This document shows positions 35,419 to 46,861 of a stretch of DNA of 64,000 bases, piece after piece. The notes under the pieces were generated by a model that worked only from the letters and a program-made list of their open reading frames with translations, was not told the DNA's origin and searched no databases. Position numbers and translations under genes: made by a program. This stretch comes from Jacaranda mimosifolia. Taxonomy: Eukaryota; Streptophyta; Magnoliopsida; Lamiales; Bignoniaceae. How positions within the stretch are numbered: the stretch's first letter is position 1; each line of letters begins with the position of its first letter. Where the stretch lies: NCBI GenBank assembly GCA_018894105.1, contig CM032117.1, forward strand, positions 53,317,503 to 53,381,502, written 5' to 3'.

Positions 35419-38400
35419 ATGGCTGCACCCTTGTTTGCGTGGCCATGGGAATTCTTGGGTTCTTACAAGGTATATTAGCCACAAAAAGATGATCAGTTTG
35501 CATTTTTTTCTATCCTGGAATTTGTATACTGAAGTGTTTTCTCCTGTTGTGACAGGTTGTTCTTTATGGGGTTTTTCTGGGCAAAGCCATGTATTCAAGA
35601 TATCAAGAAGAATCCATGAAAGAAAGTTGGTGTCTTCATATCTTCATTATAAGTATGCTGAGGCTTATAATATACCAAGTATGGACCTCTTACAGCAACA
35701 TGCTCTTTCTCACTCGGAATCGCAGGATTGTCAAGAAAGGAGTTGATTTTAAACAGATAGACAAAGAATGGAATTGGTAATCTCTTGTTAAAGTTCTTTC
35801 TTACATCATCGTATTTCAGTTCGGATTAAACAACAGCTACCAGTTTAAGAGTTATTACAGCCCGCCAAATATACCAACCAATCTTGGTGGGGTTGGTGAA
35901 GTTCTTTGTTTCAAGCAGATTGATAGAGAATAAAATTGCAATCTTTCCTTAAAGTTGTTTCTTTTTCAATTCTGTGTCATAACATAGCTTCTCTTTTTGT
36001 TTGCCAAAATATTTACTATTTTCCTTTGATTATTTATTTTTTTGGTTCAATCAGGGATAATTTTATCTTACTTCAAGCTATCGTGGCTGCTTTGGTATTG
36101 TACATGTTTCCAACTTTTGAAACACTTCCTCTGTGGAACAAGAAGGGCATGATAGCAGCACTAGTGCTTCATATAGCAATCTCAGAGCCTCTTTTCTACA
36201 GCATACATAAATGCTTTCATGGAAACTATCTTTTCACCCATTACCATTCACTCCACCATTCTTCAGCTGTACCACAAGCCTATACAGGTAAAAAGGGGCA
36301 TTTATTACTATAAATCTAGTACATCAAAAAGTTTAATTTTCTGCCAACCTTTTTAGTACTGTGTAGACCATTCATTCACTTATTATTTCAGTGTCCAGAT
36401 AAATAATTTCACACTGTTTACTCATCTTTGATTGTTTTGCAGCTGGACATGCTACATTTTTGGAACATCTTTTGTTGAGTGTTGTGATTGGAGTACCGAT
36501 AATTGGTTCCTTTTTGGCTGGTCATGGATCAATAAGCTTGATCTATGGCCATGTTTTGGTATTCGATTTCTTGAGATGCTTAGGCCATGCCAACGTGGAA
36601 ATCGTTCCCTATCAGATATTTGATGCGATCCCATTTCTCAAATATATAATCTATACTCCAACGTAAGTGGATTTTTCTGTACTTATCATCATAAATTTTG
36701 CATGGAGATTAAGATGAACATGAATATTAATTGTCTTCAAATCACAGAGAATCGATGTAATTGTACCATAATTCCTAGCAAGCATATGTAGTTTAGTTTA
36801 TTTTAATTTAGTTGATTCTCCTTTTAATGCAATGTTGAGGCAATTATGCTTTTTATCCCCATATGATAGAGGCATGCCTTGATTTGGACAAGCTAATTGT
36901 GAGAACTAAACAGTCGTTTGCTACAGTTATGCCAATTGCCAGCAATCCATAGGATGAGCCTAAACTTGAAACCACTCGCTATTTTGCTGACCTTTGTCCT
37001 TCTTTCTGCATGTAAAACCTTTTCCAGTAATCTAATTAAATCTTTCATGAGGTAATAAAACTTGGTTCAACTAGTTATGGGGGCAGTTGGAGTTTTCTGT
37101 AGCATGAAACATAATTCTGTGGAGTACCTTAACTCAGCTAACAGCTATACTATCTGCTGAGAAATTTATTGCCCACCTAAAATAATAATGTCTTAATATA
37201 TACCGAATAAATAAATAAATAAAGGAGGAGAAAAGAAAAGGCAAGACTGGTCCTTTAACTTTCTCTAATAAAGGCAACAGTTGGCAGTTGGTCTTATAAA
37301 CCCCTAACCTTCTCTTTCAATTCTGATTTTATTTTATTTTTCTGATGTATATATGACTTCCACAGGTACCATAGTCTGCATCATGCTGAGATGGACACCA
37401 ATTATTGCCTTTTCATGCCTCTTTTTGACGCATTAGGAAACACATTGAACAGAAAATCATGGAATATGCACAAGAAAAATTGTTTGGATTCAGGTTAGAT
37501 ATTCAAAGATCTAAGGCAACTGCAATAACATGTATTATTCCTACTGAATTGCAAGAAAAAACTGAAAAATGGATTGATCTGATTGCAAGAATAGTATGAT
37601 CATTTAACATTGACATCTTGCAAAATGCAGATAAAAATGGGAGGGTTCCAGATTTTGTGTTCCTAGCCCATGTGGTGGACATGTCATCTGCTATGCATGC
37701 ACCTTTTGTGAGCAGATCAATAGCATCACTGCCCTACTACACAAGAATTTACTTGCTACCATGTTTGCCAATATCTTTTATTGTGATGCTACTGATGTGG
37801 GCTAAGTCCAAGACTTTCTTGATCTCATCCTACAACCTTAGGGATCGGCTGCACCAAACGTGGGCTGTTCCTCGGTTTGGCTTTCAGGTCTGTAACCGTT
37901 ATTAGTTGAGTTCTAAAAATGAAAACTCAGGCTTTAATTTTAATTGTCTCATGTTTGTGTATATATTTTGCAGTATTTCTTGCCATTTGCTGCAGAAGGA
38001 ATTAATAAGCACATAGAAGAGGCCATTCTTAGGGCTAATAGATTGGGAGTTAAAGTTATTAGCCTTGCTGCTTTAAATAAGGTTACTGTCCCTCCGTCTC
38101 TGTTCTCTGTCTTTTTTCATATATGCAGATAAAGATATTCACAGACCTATAGGATATATATCTATCCACAAGCTACTTTATGGCACCCAGAAACTCAGCA
38201 TAAGTTTTCAAGAATTTTTACCAGTATTCTGGTCTGCTTGTTTATTTGCGAGTTGAATGCATCATCATGTTAAATCTTCGATCATGTCATTTCATAGCAT
38301 TAAGCATTCTTCTGTCATCATACACATCAAAGTTAATTTTACACAAATCAGAAGTCATAGTGGTTTTTAAACCAGGCATCAAGATTTTTTACATGTAAGA

Positions 38401-39674
38401 GTAGAAAATCAAATTCAGAAACCTTTGCTTAACCCTTGTGGATAAATTAAAACCTGAATTTCCAAGTTCCATTTAATTATTAGATTTTCATAGATAGACA
38501 TTCATCACTCGATACTGGATTGGTAATTGATGAAAAAACAAAGTGCTCTTAGGTGTCCTATAAATGACATGCTGTATATCACTAAGCAGAGTAAAATGGA
38601 TATTTCTTTCTGTCAACTGTTGTCTGCTAACAAATAAGGGATAAATGTACTAAACACATTAGTTGTTAGAATACTAAGATTTTTTTTATGTCAATGTAGA
38701 ACGAGGCTCTCAATGGAGGTGGGACTCTCTTCGTCAACAAACATCCTGATCTTAAGGTTCGCGTGGTACATGGGAATACCTTAACAGCAGCTGTGATTCT
38801 TAATGAGATCCCTCAGGAAGTTACCGAAGTATTTTTGACTGGAGCCACTTCCAAACTTGGAAGAGCTATTGCTCTTTATCTTTGCAGAAAAGGAGTCCGA
38901 GTTCTGGTAAGTAGAGTACATGAATCCATGTTATCAACAGTGCAGAGATTTCTAAATTTCAAGTAATCACTGGTACATGTGATATATTGCCGTGCAGATG
39001 CTAACTCTATCAACCGAAAGATTCAGAAAGATTCAGAAAGAGGCACCAGCTGATTGTCAGAAGTATCTAGTCCAAGTAACAAAGTATCAAGCAGCACAAA
39101 ACTGTAAGGTATGATATTTACACCCGCTGTATTTGTCTTAATATGTGAATTTCAAATAGAATTGATGGGATTAATCTGGTTCAAATTTTGATTGGTTTAT
39201 CATAGACATGGATAGTGGGCAAGTGGATCACTCCAAGACAGCAAAATTTTGCCCCATCTGGAACTCATTTTCATCAGTTTGTGGTTCCACCTATATTGCA
39301 ATTTAGAAGGGACTGCACTTATGGTGATCTTGCTGCAATGAAGTTACCTGAAGATGTCGAAGGGCTTGGATCCTGTGAAGTAAGCACATCTTGCTCTATT
39401 TTCCTTAAACCGTTTAGCATCAGAAGTTTAAAACATAGAAGTTTATACATCCAATATCATAACTATAAACAACCCTCTTATTTATTGGTTTCTTTTGCAG
39501 TATACAATGGACAGAGGAGTAGTCCATGCTTGCCATGCAGGTGGAGTTGTTCATTCCTTGGAAGGATGGACTCACCATGAAGTTGGGGCTATAGACGTGG
39601 ACCGAATTGATTTAGTGTGGAAAGCTGCACTAAAACATGGTCTGAAGCCGGTCTCAAGTACCACCAGATGGTAG
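35419..39674 (+). CDS. CER3: CER3 / WAX2-type protein of alkane-forming complex
   Basis: A protein of the CER1/CER3 family, which with CER1 converts very-long-chain acyl-CoA to alkanes for cuticular wax at the ER membrane. Exons: 35419-35469, 35556-35776, 36055-36287, 36443-36662, 37366-37493, 37631-37887, 37974-38081, 38700-38906, 38998-39108, 39206-39379, 39501-39674; all GT-AG. They join in frame to 627 residues, about the 632 of Arabidopsis CER3. The N-terminal half is a fatty-acid-hydroxylase-type membrane domain with histidine clusters HKCFH (142-146), H155-x2-HH159 and H244-x2-HH248. The C-terminal WAX2 domain contains TGATSKLG (453-460) and ends with [34 protein letters not shown] and similar stretches mark it as CER3 rather than CER1. 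The start is the first in-frame ATG, with [11 protein letters not shown] typical of the family. No defect seen. Confidence 0.96.
35885..35962 (+). repeat. Degenerate copy of the exon 2 end inside CER3 intron 2
   Basis: The intron stretch 'caagcagattgatagagaa' followed by 'taaaattgcaatctttcctt' parallels the exon 2 end and donor, 'aaacagatagacaaagaa' followed by 'tggaattggtaatctcttgt', about 165 bases upstream, and both continue 'taaagttctttctt' or 'taaagttgtttctt'. In the copy the Trp codon is TAA and the splice donor GGTAA reads GCAA, so it is dead as an exon. Confidence 0.7.
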
Positions 39675-41200
39675 AAATATATTTATTTATCCCGAGAAGC
39701 ATCATATTCTATCGCAACATATTCAAATCCATAGTCTTCATTCTAACAGTTAAGCAGCTGTGATATTTGATTGCCTTACAATATTCATTTGAGTTAAATT
39801 AAGTCGGAATCATTCTGTTCAATCAGATTCTTATATTGATCTGTCAAAAATGGCTATTTCATCCAGATGTGATCCTTTCCTCATTCTGCTCTCTGTAGAA
39901 AAGTTGGTCTAATTACAAAAATGAAGAAATTATTCTGGAGGATGGAAAATATTGGCAGCTACTTATAAGTTAATGGCTCCCTTGTATTGGATTCTTGAAA
40001 TCTTGCAGACAACAAAGTTTAGTTATTCTCTGCAAAAGAAAAAGCTCTGTGTGGGTAAACCTTTTTCATGAAGCCACCTTTCTTTTTCTTCTTTTTTTCT
40101 TTTTTTTTTTTTTTTTTTTCAGTTTGGCATTATTAACTACCCATGTAAACGAGTATATGGTCAAGTAATTGCTATAATGCATGTAACCGAAACATTACAA
40201 AAGTAGTAGTTTGGTTCTTAAAATCAATACTAATATTCAAAATGAAGAAATAAATGATAATATCTTGTCTTTTGTCACACATACTATGCGTCATTAAATA
40301 ATAAAAACATAGCATGCTATATATACTTTTAAATGGTTTTGATTTAAAAAATATACAAACATCAAACTGTCAAACAAGTGGTTAATCAAGTCAAATGTTG
40401 GAAGACTTAAATAAATAAAATTAATCTAATATGAAAGAAAATATTATTATTTGATCGCAAGTAATTTTACGTGCCCACATTCCAAGTATAAATATGAATT
40501 TTATGTATGTGCGTGTGTTGGGAAGTTCAGCTATGCGTGATATGAACTGGGATTTCTTGATACATTTTATTGTGTGTGTGATATGGGTGCATTCTTCAAA
40601 ATCACCCACTTATGCCAGAATTTATTCTTATTACATGAAACTGGAAGCATTTTACGATACAAAAATCAATTCAAATTGGGTTTGATTTAAAACCCAATGG
40701 GTCAAATCAGTTAAACCCGGCCCATTATCTTATATTTAGCCATCAAAATTGATATACAATAGATGACCTAATTGAGCCAACACATGCTTCATCACTTTAC
40801 AATTATTCTCCTTTCTTGATTTATCCTTGTCGCAGCATTTTTACTAACTTGAGTGTTGGAAGTTTGCAGGAAAATTTCCCAGTGATCTTAATCAAGTCTT
40901 TAATTTTAGGCTTCAATACAAAAGGATCATCTCGATTTTTAAAGAATCATTTTGATATTGAGTTCAAAATAAGTATTCCCAACTCATATTAATATGTGTA
41001 TTCCTTTTCTCAATTTCTTAAGAATTCATATTTTTGATGTAGTATTCTTTGTTTTTTTTTTTTTTTTCCGTTCAAACTTTTTCTATACTTTTCTCGAACA
41101 TAAATTTGTTGCATTTATGATTTTCGATGGAAATCTTATACACCAAACTATGAAAAAGATCCCCATATCCTTTTTTTAGGCGTAAAACGATGAATTAATT
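39675..41200. other. CER3 3' region and spacer
   Basis: The 3' UTR presumably occupies the first few hundred bases. A T-run of about 20-25 lies near 40096-40120. 'gggtttgatttaaaacccaatgggtc' (40678-40703) is a short hAT-like inverted phrase. No gene seen. Confidence 0.4.
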
Positions 41201-41201
41201 A

Positions 41202-41470
41202 TTAAACGAAATTATAGGCCAGGGCTTGACCAACTACAGCTGAACCTGGTATCTCAAATCGGTATAATGAAAGAGATAGTTTAGCTAAGTGGTAGGCATA
41301 TTGGTTAGCACCCCGCTGGACATGATTAAAGAAAAAAATACTTAAGCTAGAAAGATTTAATTTAGCAATTATGAGAATAGGACATATTACTGATAAATTC
41401 GTAGAAACATCTTGAAGAGCTTTGATCACAATCAAACAATCTCCATATCAATAATAAATACTCGTGCATC
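41202..41470 (-). pseudogene. RNase H domain remnant of a LINE-type element
   Basis: The - strand reads GDCLIVIKALQDVSTNL, then HVQRGANQYAYHLAKLSLSL, then EIPGSAVV. This is the C-terminal half of the plant RNase H-like domain found at the end of many LINE polyproteins ('D...I..AL', 'HV.R.AN..AH.LAK.AL', 'P'). The usual His after Ala is Tyr here. No reverse transcriptase is seen upstream, so it is an isolated 3' scrap between CER3 and the next gene. Confidence 0.6.
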
Positions 41471-41986
41471 TACATAAATGCGTGAATGATGGTCATGCAA
41501 TCCTAATCCGAATTCCTACTAAGGGCGAGGTTGGGTCAATTTATTGGATAATTCAATTCACATTACAAAATTGAATTTGAAAATTAATTATATGGGATTG
41601 GGGGTTCCCAAAAGTTTCAATTTTTGCCTTATAAAAGTGGTCATTATTATAAAATTTCAGATTATATCAAAACATCAGTTATTATATTTGTACAATTTAA
41701 AAGTAATTGTAGTTTAAAATAAGAAATTAAGATTTCTTCAATAAAAGAAAAAGAATCCACTACACCAAAATCACCGTTATATACAGTGAAAAGTCTCGCA
41801 TCTTGTCTTTCCCCGCCACTTGTCCTTCCAACAGTACCGCGTTTTGACACGTATCCGTAGCTGCTCCCGAAATTCCCAGAAAACCACCGTACCTATCTCA
41901 ATACTCCTTTTTCCGATTGCTTTCATTTATTTTGTAATTTCTCCCAATTCTCTTGGCTGAATCCATATTTTCTTAGTTCCAAAACA

Positions 41987-42986
41987 ATGGCGAAGAAGGT
42001 TGCCTCTGTTTCACTTCACAAGAAGAAGCCCATTAAATATAGCAACAAAAGGAAAAAATTGAAAACAATATTCAAGAAAATCTTCAACTACATGAAATCA
42101 GACACGTACATGTTTGCGCCCCTCGTCTATCCTCAATCTTCTCTCTCATCGTCCCCTGCTTCTCTTGGTAAGAACTAAATATTGTCTTTCTTTCTTCCTT
42201 TTTTTTTTTTTATTTTTTATTTTGTAATAATTTCTCCAAATTCTGCATTTTGTGGTTGCAGGTGAAGTTTCCTATGAACCCATCAAGAGAAAGGAGAAGA
42301 AGTTGGTAGAGGATGTTCAGGAGCATTTGAAATGCGATTGCTACATGTATGCTCCATTAGTTATGAATTCTACTTATGATGCTGCAAATCCTCTTATAGG
42401 TACAATCCAACTGGATTAAAATGTGAGAATTCCATTTCTTAACCATGGGCTTTGAAATATATGTCAATCTGTGCCAGGGGATCAATATCGAGGAAAGACG
42501 GACACTGGCAGAGTCTGTAATCAGAGTGAACCAAGATTAATGGATGACACAACAAAGCAAGATGGAAACCCTCAGAAGAGCTTTGGAGAATTTGGGCATA
42601 TACATGATGATAGCTATAATTCCATGAGGCAAATAGCATTTGAACACATCCTGCTGCAACAAGAAACAGTAAAGCATGTGGTTCACCAAAACTTTCGCCC
42701 TTCGTCTGCGCCAGGTTACATTTCTGTCTATTATGGTTTATCTTTGTTACATCAAACTAAATATGCCTTAGAAAAAAAAATTCTTCAAACTAAAAGACTC
42801 AACCATGTTCAATTGATAAAAAGGAGAAGCAAGAAGAAACCAGCCGCCAAGAAGGAGAAGCCCAAGGCTGGAAAGAAGTTTCCAGAAGAAGGCGCCACCG
42901 CTTCCATATACAAGAAGTCGATGAAGAAGAGCAACCGGATAGATATTATCTTCAGGGTGCTGAAGGAGGGCCTCCCGGACAAATAA
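41987..42986 (+). CDS. Unrecognised Lys-rich protein with histone H2B-derived tail
   Basis: Exons 41987-42167, 42262-42399 and 42478-42986 join in frame (275 residues if nothing else is spliced). The N-terminus is basic (MAKKVASVSLHKKKPIKYS). Exon 1 ends with K-x-D-x-YMFAPLV (residues 37-47) and exon 2 repeats it as K-x-D-x-YMYAPLV (84-94), suggesting an exon duplication. Exon 3 is hydrophilic (DQYRGKTDTGRVC...). From about 42820 the frame becomes histone H2B-like: KPKAGKKFPEEG, then NRIDIIFRVLKEGLPD, then stop. An extra 57-base intron at 42715-42771 (CCAG|GTTAC ... CCTTAG) would keep the frame, but is short. A weak TATA, TTATATAC, lies at 41778. I do not recognise the N-terminal family. Whether the gene is expressed is unknown; spliceable open exons argue that exons 1-3 are real. 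Confidence 0.6.
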
Positions 42987-43036
42987 TTAGGATTTCAAGC
43001 AAGGCCAGGGATTACCTCATGAAGAGTTCCATTTTT
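42818..43036 (+). pseudogene. Histone H2B 5' fragment with frameshift (tail of previous gene)
   Basis: The N-tail KKPAAKKEKPKAGKKFPEEG parallels the plant H2B N-tail (KKPKAGKKLPKE). ATCTTCAGGGTGCTGAAG... CTCCCGGAC parallels the coding sequence for IFKVLKQVHPD at the start of the fold. After GAC, 11 bases replace the usual 6, so the frame closes with TAA at 42984. The shifted frame resumes as RISSKA, matching GISSKA, then decays through 'atgaagagttccatt' (for MNSFI). Helices beyond this point are absent. The patch is GC-richer than its surroundings. Confidence 0.75.
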
Positions 43037-44099
43037 TATTTTTTTTTATTTTTTGGCTGAATTTTTGTTTTTTGTATGCTAGTAGGTTTTCAGTTGGATT
43101 TCTTGGCTGATTGTATCAGTGTACTATTAGTTTAGTTGAAGTGATGCTAAGAAAGAGAAGTGCGTTTTTCACGCATCTGCATCGGCCTCCTCTTTGACAT
43201 ATATATGAGGCCAGACACAAATGAATTATATACGTAACGATACGTAAAAGAGAAATTTAAGTTGAAAACCCACAATTTTGACTCAAATCCTTGAATGTTG
43301 GCAATGGAATGAAAACTCGCAAGCCTAATATTTACAGATTTTGCACGCAATATTTACAGATTTTGCGCGCAATATTTACGAATGTTTGCAATAACTTAAT
43401 TCTGTAATACTTCAAGAAGAAAGCAGTAAATTGCGAAACAGATTGAAGTAGTTATGAAATTCTTGGAGATCGCCACTTTAAATATCTGTTGGTGCGCAGC
43501 GGATTAAGCCAAAATTAAAGCAAACAACGCCGTAAAAGTAGGAGGAAAGATTCATTATTATTGTTCAACATGAGAAAAATGGGATAGATGTAAGCGATGG
43601 AAGGATGGATTGATAGATGTGAGCATCAGTATAGAGATTGTTTCTATATGGCCAACAGATTCAAATGGAACAACACAATTAATGCAGAATTTCGAGTCCT
43701 CCAACGTATTGGCATAATTTCTTCTACTTTTCTTGTAAGTGTTTTCCCTTGCTAGGATTTTTTATATTCGTTTGGATAAGAGATCATCATATAGTGGAAC
43801 ATTAGAACTTAATTACTCATTAAGCTTTGCTACTTTTGTTTTATGTAATTTATCCCTCCGTGCGCATCTTTCCTTTCCTCCAAAGTCCAAAGCAAATTAA
43901 GGAAATTATAAACCAATGATACTTGGTTTAAGTTTAAATTGACGCCTTAAAATTCGACTATTATAATAGCTTTGCATTTATTAAATTATAGGAGCGAAGT
44001 TACATGATGAAAAATTCATTTTTTTCGATTCTAATAAATGATAATATTACCTACAATTATAATAATAAATGAAAATTTTGACTATTATAATAATAAATG
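43037..44099. other. Spacer
   Basis: A 23-base unit 'aatatttacagattttgc.cgc' is repeated 2.5 times at 43329-43381. No gene seen. Near 44040-44100 'aattataataataaatgaaaa' is repeated twice. Confidence 0.45.
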
Positions 44100-44510
44100 A
44101 AAAACATATATTGAGTGACAACAACATTTATTTTGCAATTAGATGATATTTTTTAAATGTCATAATTTTTATTTTCTTACAATATGGCTTAATAATGATA
44201 AAAATTAATATTTTAATTTGTCATATTGAAAATTAGTAACACATCTATAGTAATAGTTTATTGACAATACAAATTTATCATTATAATTTGTAGCAATATC
44301 ATTGTTAGTAGGTTTTTACTATAGATGTGTCACTAATTGTTACGATGGCAACTTAAACACTATTATTATCTCTATGAAGTTTGTAAAATTTATTAGGTGC
44401 TAAAATTACAAAAATTATTGTCACTTATCTATATATATATAATTTGTGATAATTTTTATATATTTTTTTAATATTGTATCACTAATTTTTCTTTTTCTAA
44501 TAGTTTGTTT
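44100..44510. mobile_element. Small element of the 'gtgacaa' family (partial)
   Basis: Its right end 'tttttctttttctaatag' is the reverse complement type of the left end at 5547 (CTACTAGAAAAAG). 'tatagatgtgtcactaatt' parallels in inverted form 'aattagtgacacatgtatg' at 54786. The left boundary is not clear. Confidence 0.4.
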
Positions 44511-44663
44511 AAATCTCACATATAGCACAAGTTATAGGATTTTAACTTCATGTATTATTGGTCACTTGTAATCCAAAGACTTGCAATTAGTTTCTCTCTG
44601 TGCATATATTCGCACCTGGTTATTTCTTTTTCTGCTTTGCGATACTTCTAAAGTAGTGAAAAA

Positions 44664-46634
44664 CACTACAAAAAAAAATAGTATTTAGTAGCATTAAAAA
44701 GTGTCACTTAAATAATATTATAGTGATAATTTTATATTTAATAACTTTTGTTAAAAATGCCACGTGTAACGATATATATCTAAAGGTATAAATATCATTA
44801 ACTTATCTCTATTGTGACATTAATAAAATGCAACAAAAAATGTTTCAAATGATACATGAAAATATCACAAGAAATGCATTAAACAACATGTCAGAGTGCT
44901 TCTAAAGATAATTTTAAACAACATGCTAATATGTCATTAAAAATGCATGTAGTGGCATGTTAAAATGCCACCAAATTTTCTTTCAATGACAAGGTAATAC
45001 GCCACAAAAAGTACAATAAATAATATATTAAAATATCACAAAAATAATTTTAAAATGACGTTAAAATGCTACAAAAGATTCCTTTATATGACATACTAAC
45101 ATGCCATAAAAAAATTAATGAACTAACATGCCAAATGAAATACCAAAGAAGATTATTTTGAATAACATGTTAATCTACATCCAATATTCCATTATATGAA
45201 CTTCAACATGCCTAATTGTTTTGTAAAACACTCGAACTTGAAACCATCTATTTGCAAATACATGAGTTTACCATCGCTATCCATCAAATTTCAATATAGA
45301 TAGTCAAAAATATTAATTTATTTTTATACTTTGAAAGTCTATTTTTTTAGTTATTTAAAAATATATATATATATATATATATATATGCTCAAACTTATTA
45401 TATTAAATAATACATTTGAAAAAGTGTGAGAGATTGAATTTAAAGATAGAAAATATTAAAAAAAAAAATGTATAAGTGAGAGAAAAATGGGCAAAAATTT
45501 AAATTTTGATACTTCTTTAAAAATATAGTTAATTTAGCTAATACATTAAAAGCACATCAAGTAGTTAGTTTAATCAATACATTATGATAAAATACAAATT
45601 TTACAATTTTTGATATTCCTATACTTTATCTACTTTTGTAATATTTATTTCATGTCAAGCCATAACTAAATTATGAGAGGTATCTTTTTAGAAAATGTAT
45701 TAATAACATGTACATATAGTTATATTAGTATTTTTTCAAGAAATTACGTTTATTAATCGTTTGCCATTAGGTTTATATTATTGTGGCATTTTTTATTTTT
45801 TTTGTTACCATCACTATATTACTTTAAGGTGTCACTATATTGTAAAATGGTGTTAAATTAGTATCACTAAGTAATTTATGGCATCTTTTAAAAATGACAC
45901 CATAAATAAATATGAAAGGCAATTTTAGGAAATAATTAGCAGTACTACTTAAATGCATTGCAAATATGTTTTTGTTGGCATTTCCAATCAAATATCAGTA
46001 TTTTTATTTGTCATTTATTAATCAAATACCACAAGATATTGCATTACAGTGACTTTTTTCTACAACAACACTATATTACTCTCGTGTATATTACTCTCGC
46101 GTGTCATTATACTATAAAATGTCAATTAGTGCCACTAAATATTTTGTGGCATTTTTCCTCAATAACACCATAAATAAATATGCGCAGCAATTTTTAAATA
46201 AAATTTGTGGCACTAATTAAATGCCTTCAAATTATGTTTTTGTTGACATTTGTAATCAAATATCACTATTTTATGTGTTATCTAATAATTAAATGCCACT
46301 AAATATTTATTATAGCAACATTTATTTTCGGCTACCATTATATTTCTTTTGTGTACCATTACACTATAAAATGTCACTTAGTGTCACTAAATAATTCATA
46401 ACATTTTCTTTTCAAATGATACCACAACTATATATCAGTGGCAGTAACTCAATGTCTTTGAAGTACATTTGTTTCGGTATTCAATCAATGTCACTATTTT
46501 GCTTGTCATTTATTAATCAAATTTAAATATTAAATTATAGTGGCATTCTTTTACAACTATCACTATATTATCTTTTTGTGTCATCACAAAATGTCATTAA
46601 ATTAGTATCACTATATGTAAATTTTCTTGTAGTG
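44664..46634. mobile_element. Non-autonomous CACTA element, about 2 kb
   Basis: Left CACTACAAAAAAAATAG; the right end, reverse complemented, is CACTACAAGAAAAT. AAA flanks both sides (44661-44663 and 46635-46637), the 3-bp duplication of CACTA elements. The interior is AT-rich with dozens of short words such as 'tgccac', 'gtggcat' and 'atgtcacta', subterminal-repeat-like in both orientations. No transposase. Confidence 0.8.
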
Positions 46635-46861
46635 AAAATACTTTCGCTTCTAATGCACATTTTAATTTGTGCTTCAGTCTTTAATACTTCTATTGTTCTA
46701 TTATCTCCAATTATTTTTATTATCCCTATAAAAGAAAAAAAAATAGTGACAAAATGGATGGCGGTGATGCAAAAAGTGTTACTAATTATATATATTAAGT
46801 GGCAAAATTTTTTATTTTGTTTCAATAATGATTTTGTAAACTTAATAGTGACAAGAATTAT
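46635..46861. mobile_element. Left part of a 'gtgacaa' element split by the gypsy insertion
   Basis: From about 46744, 'aatagtgacaaaatggatgg' to 'aatagtgacaagaattat' is colinear with 5575-5680. The continuation, 'gttttagttgatac', is found after the gypsy element at 54763. Confidence 0.6.

Noticed and set aside
36432..36666. Alternative frames on both strands inside CER3 exon 4
   Set aside because: Shadows of the CER3 reading frame, which is fixed by splice sites and family similarity.
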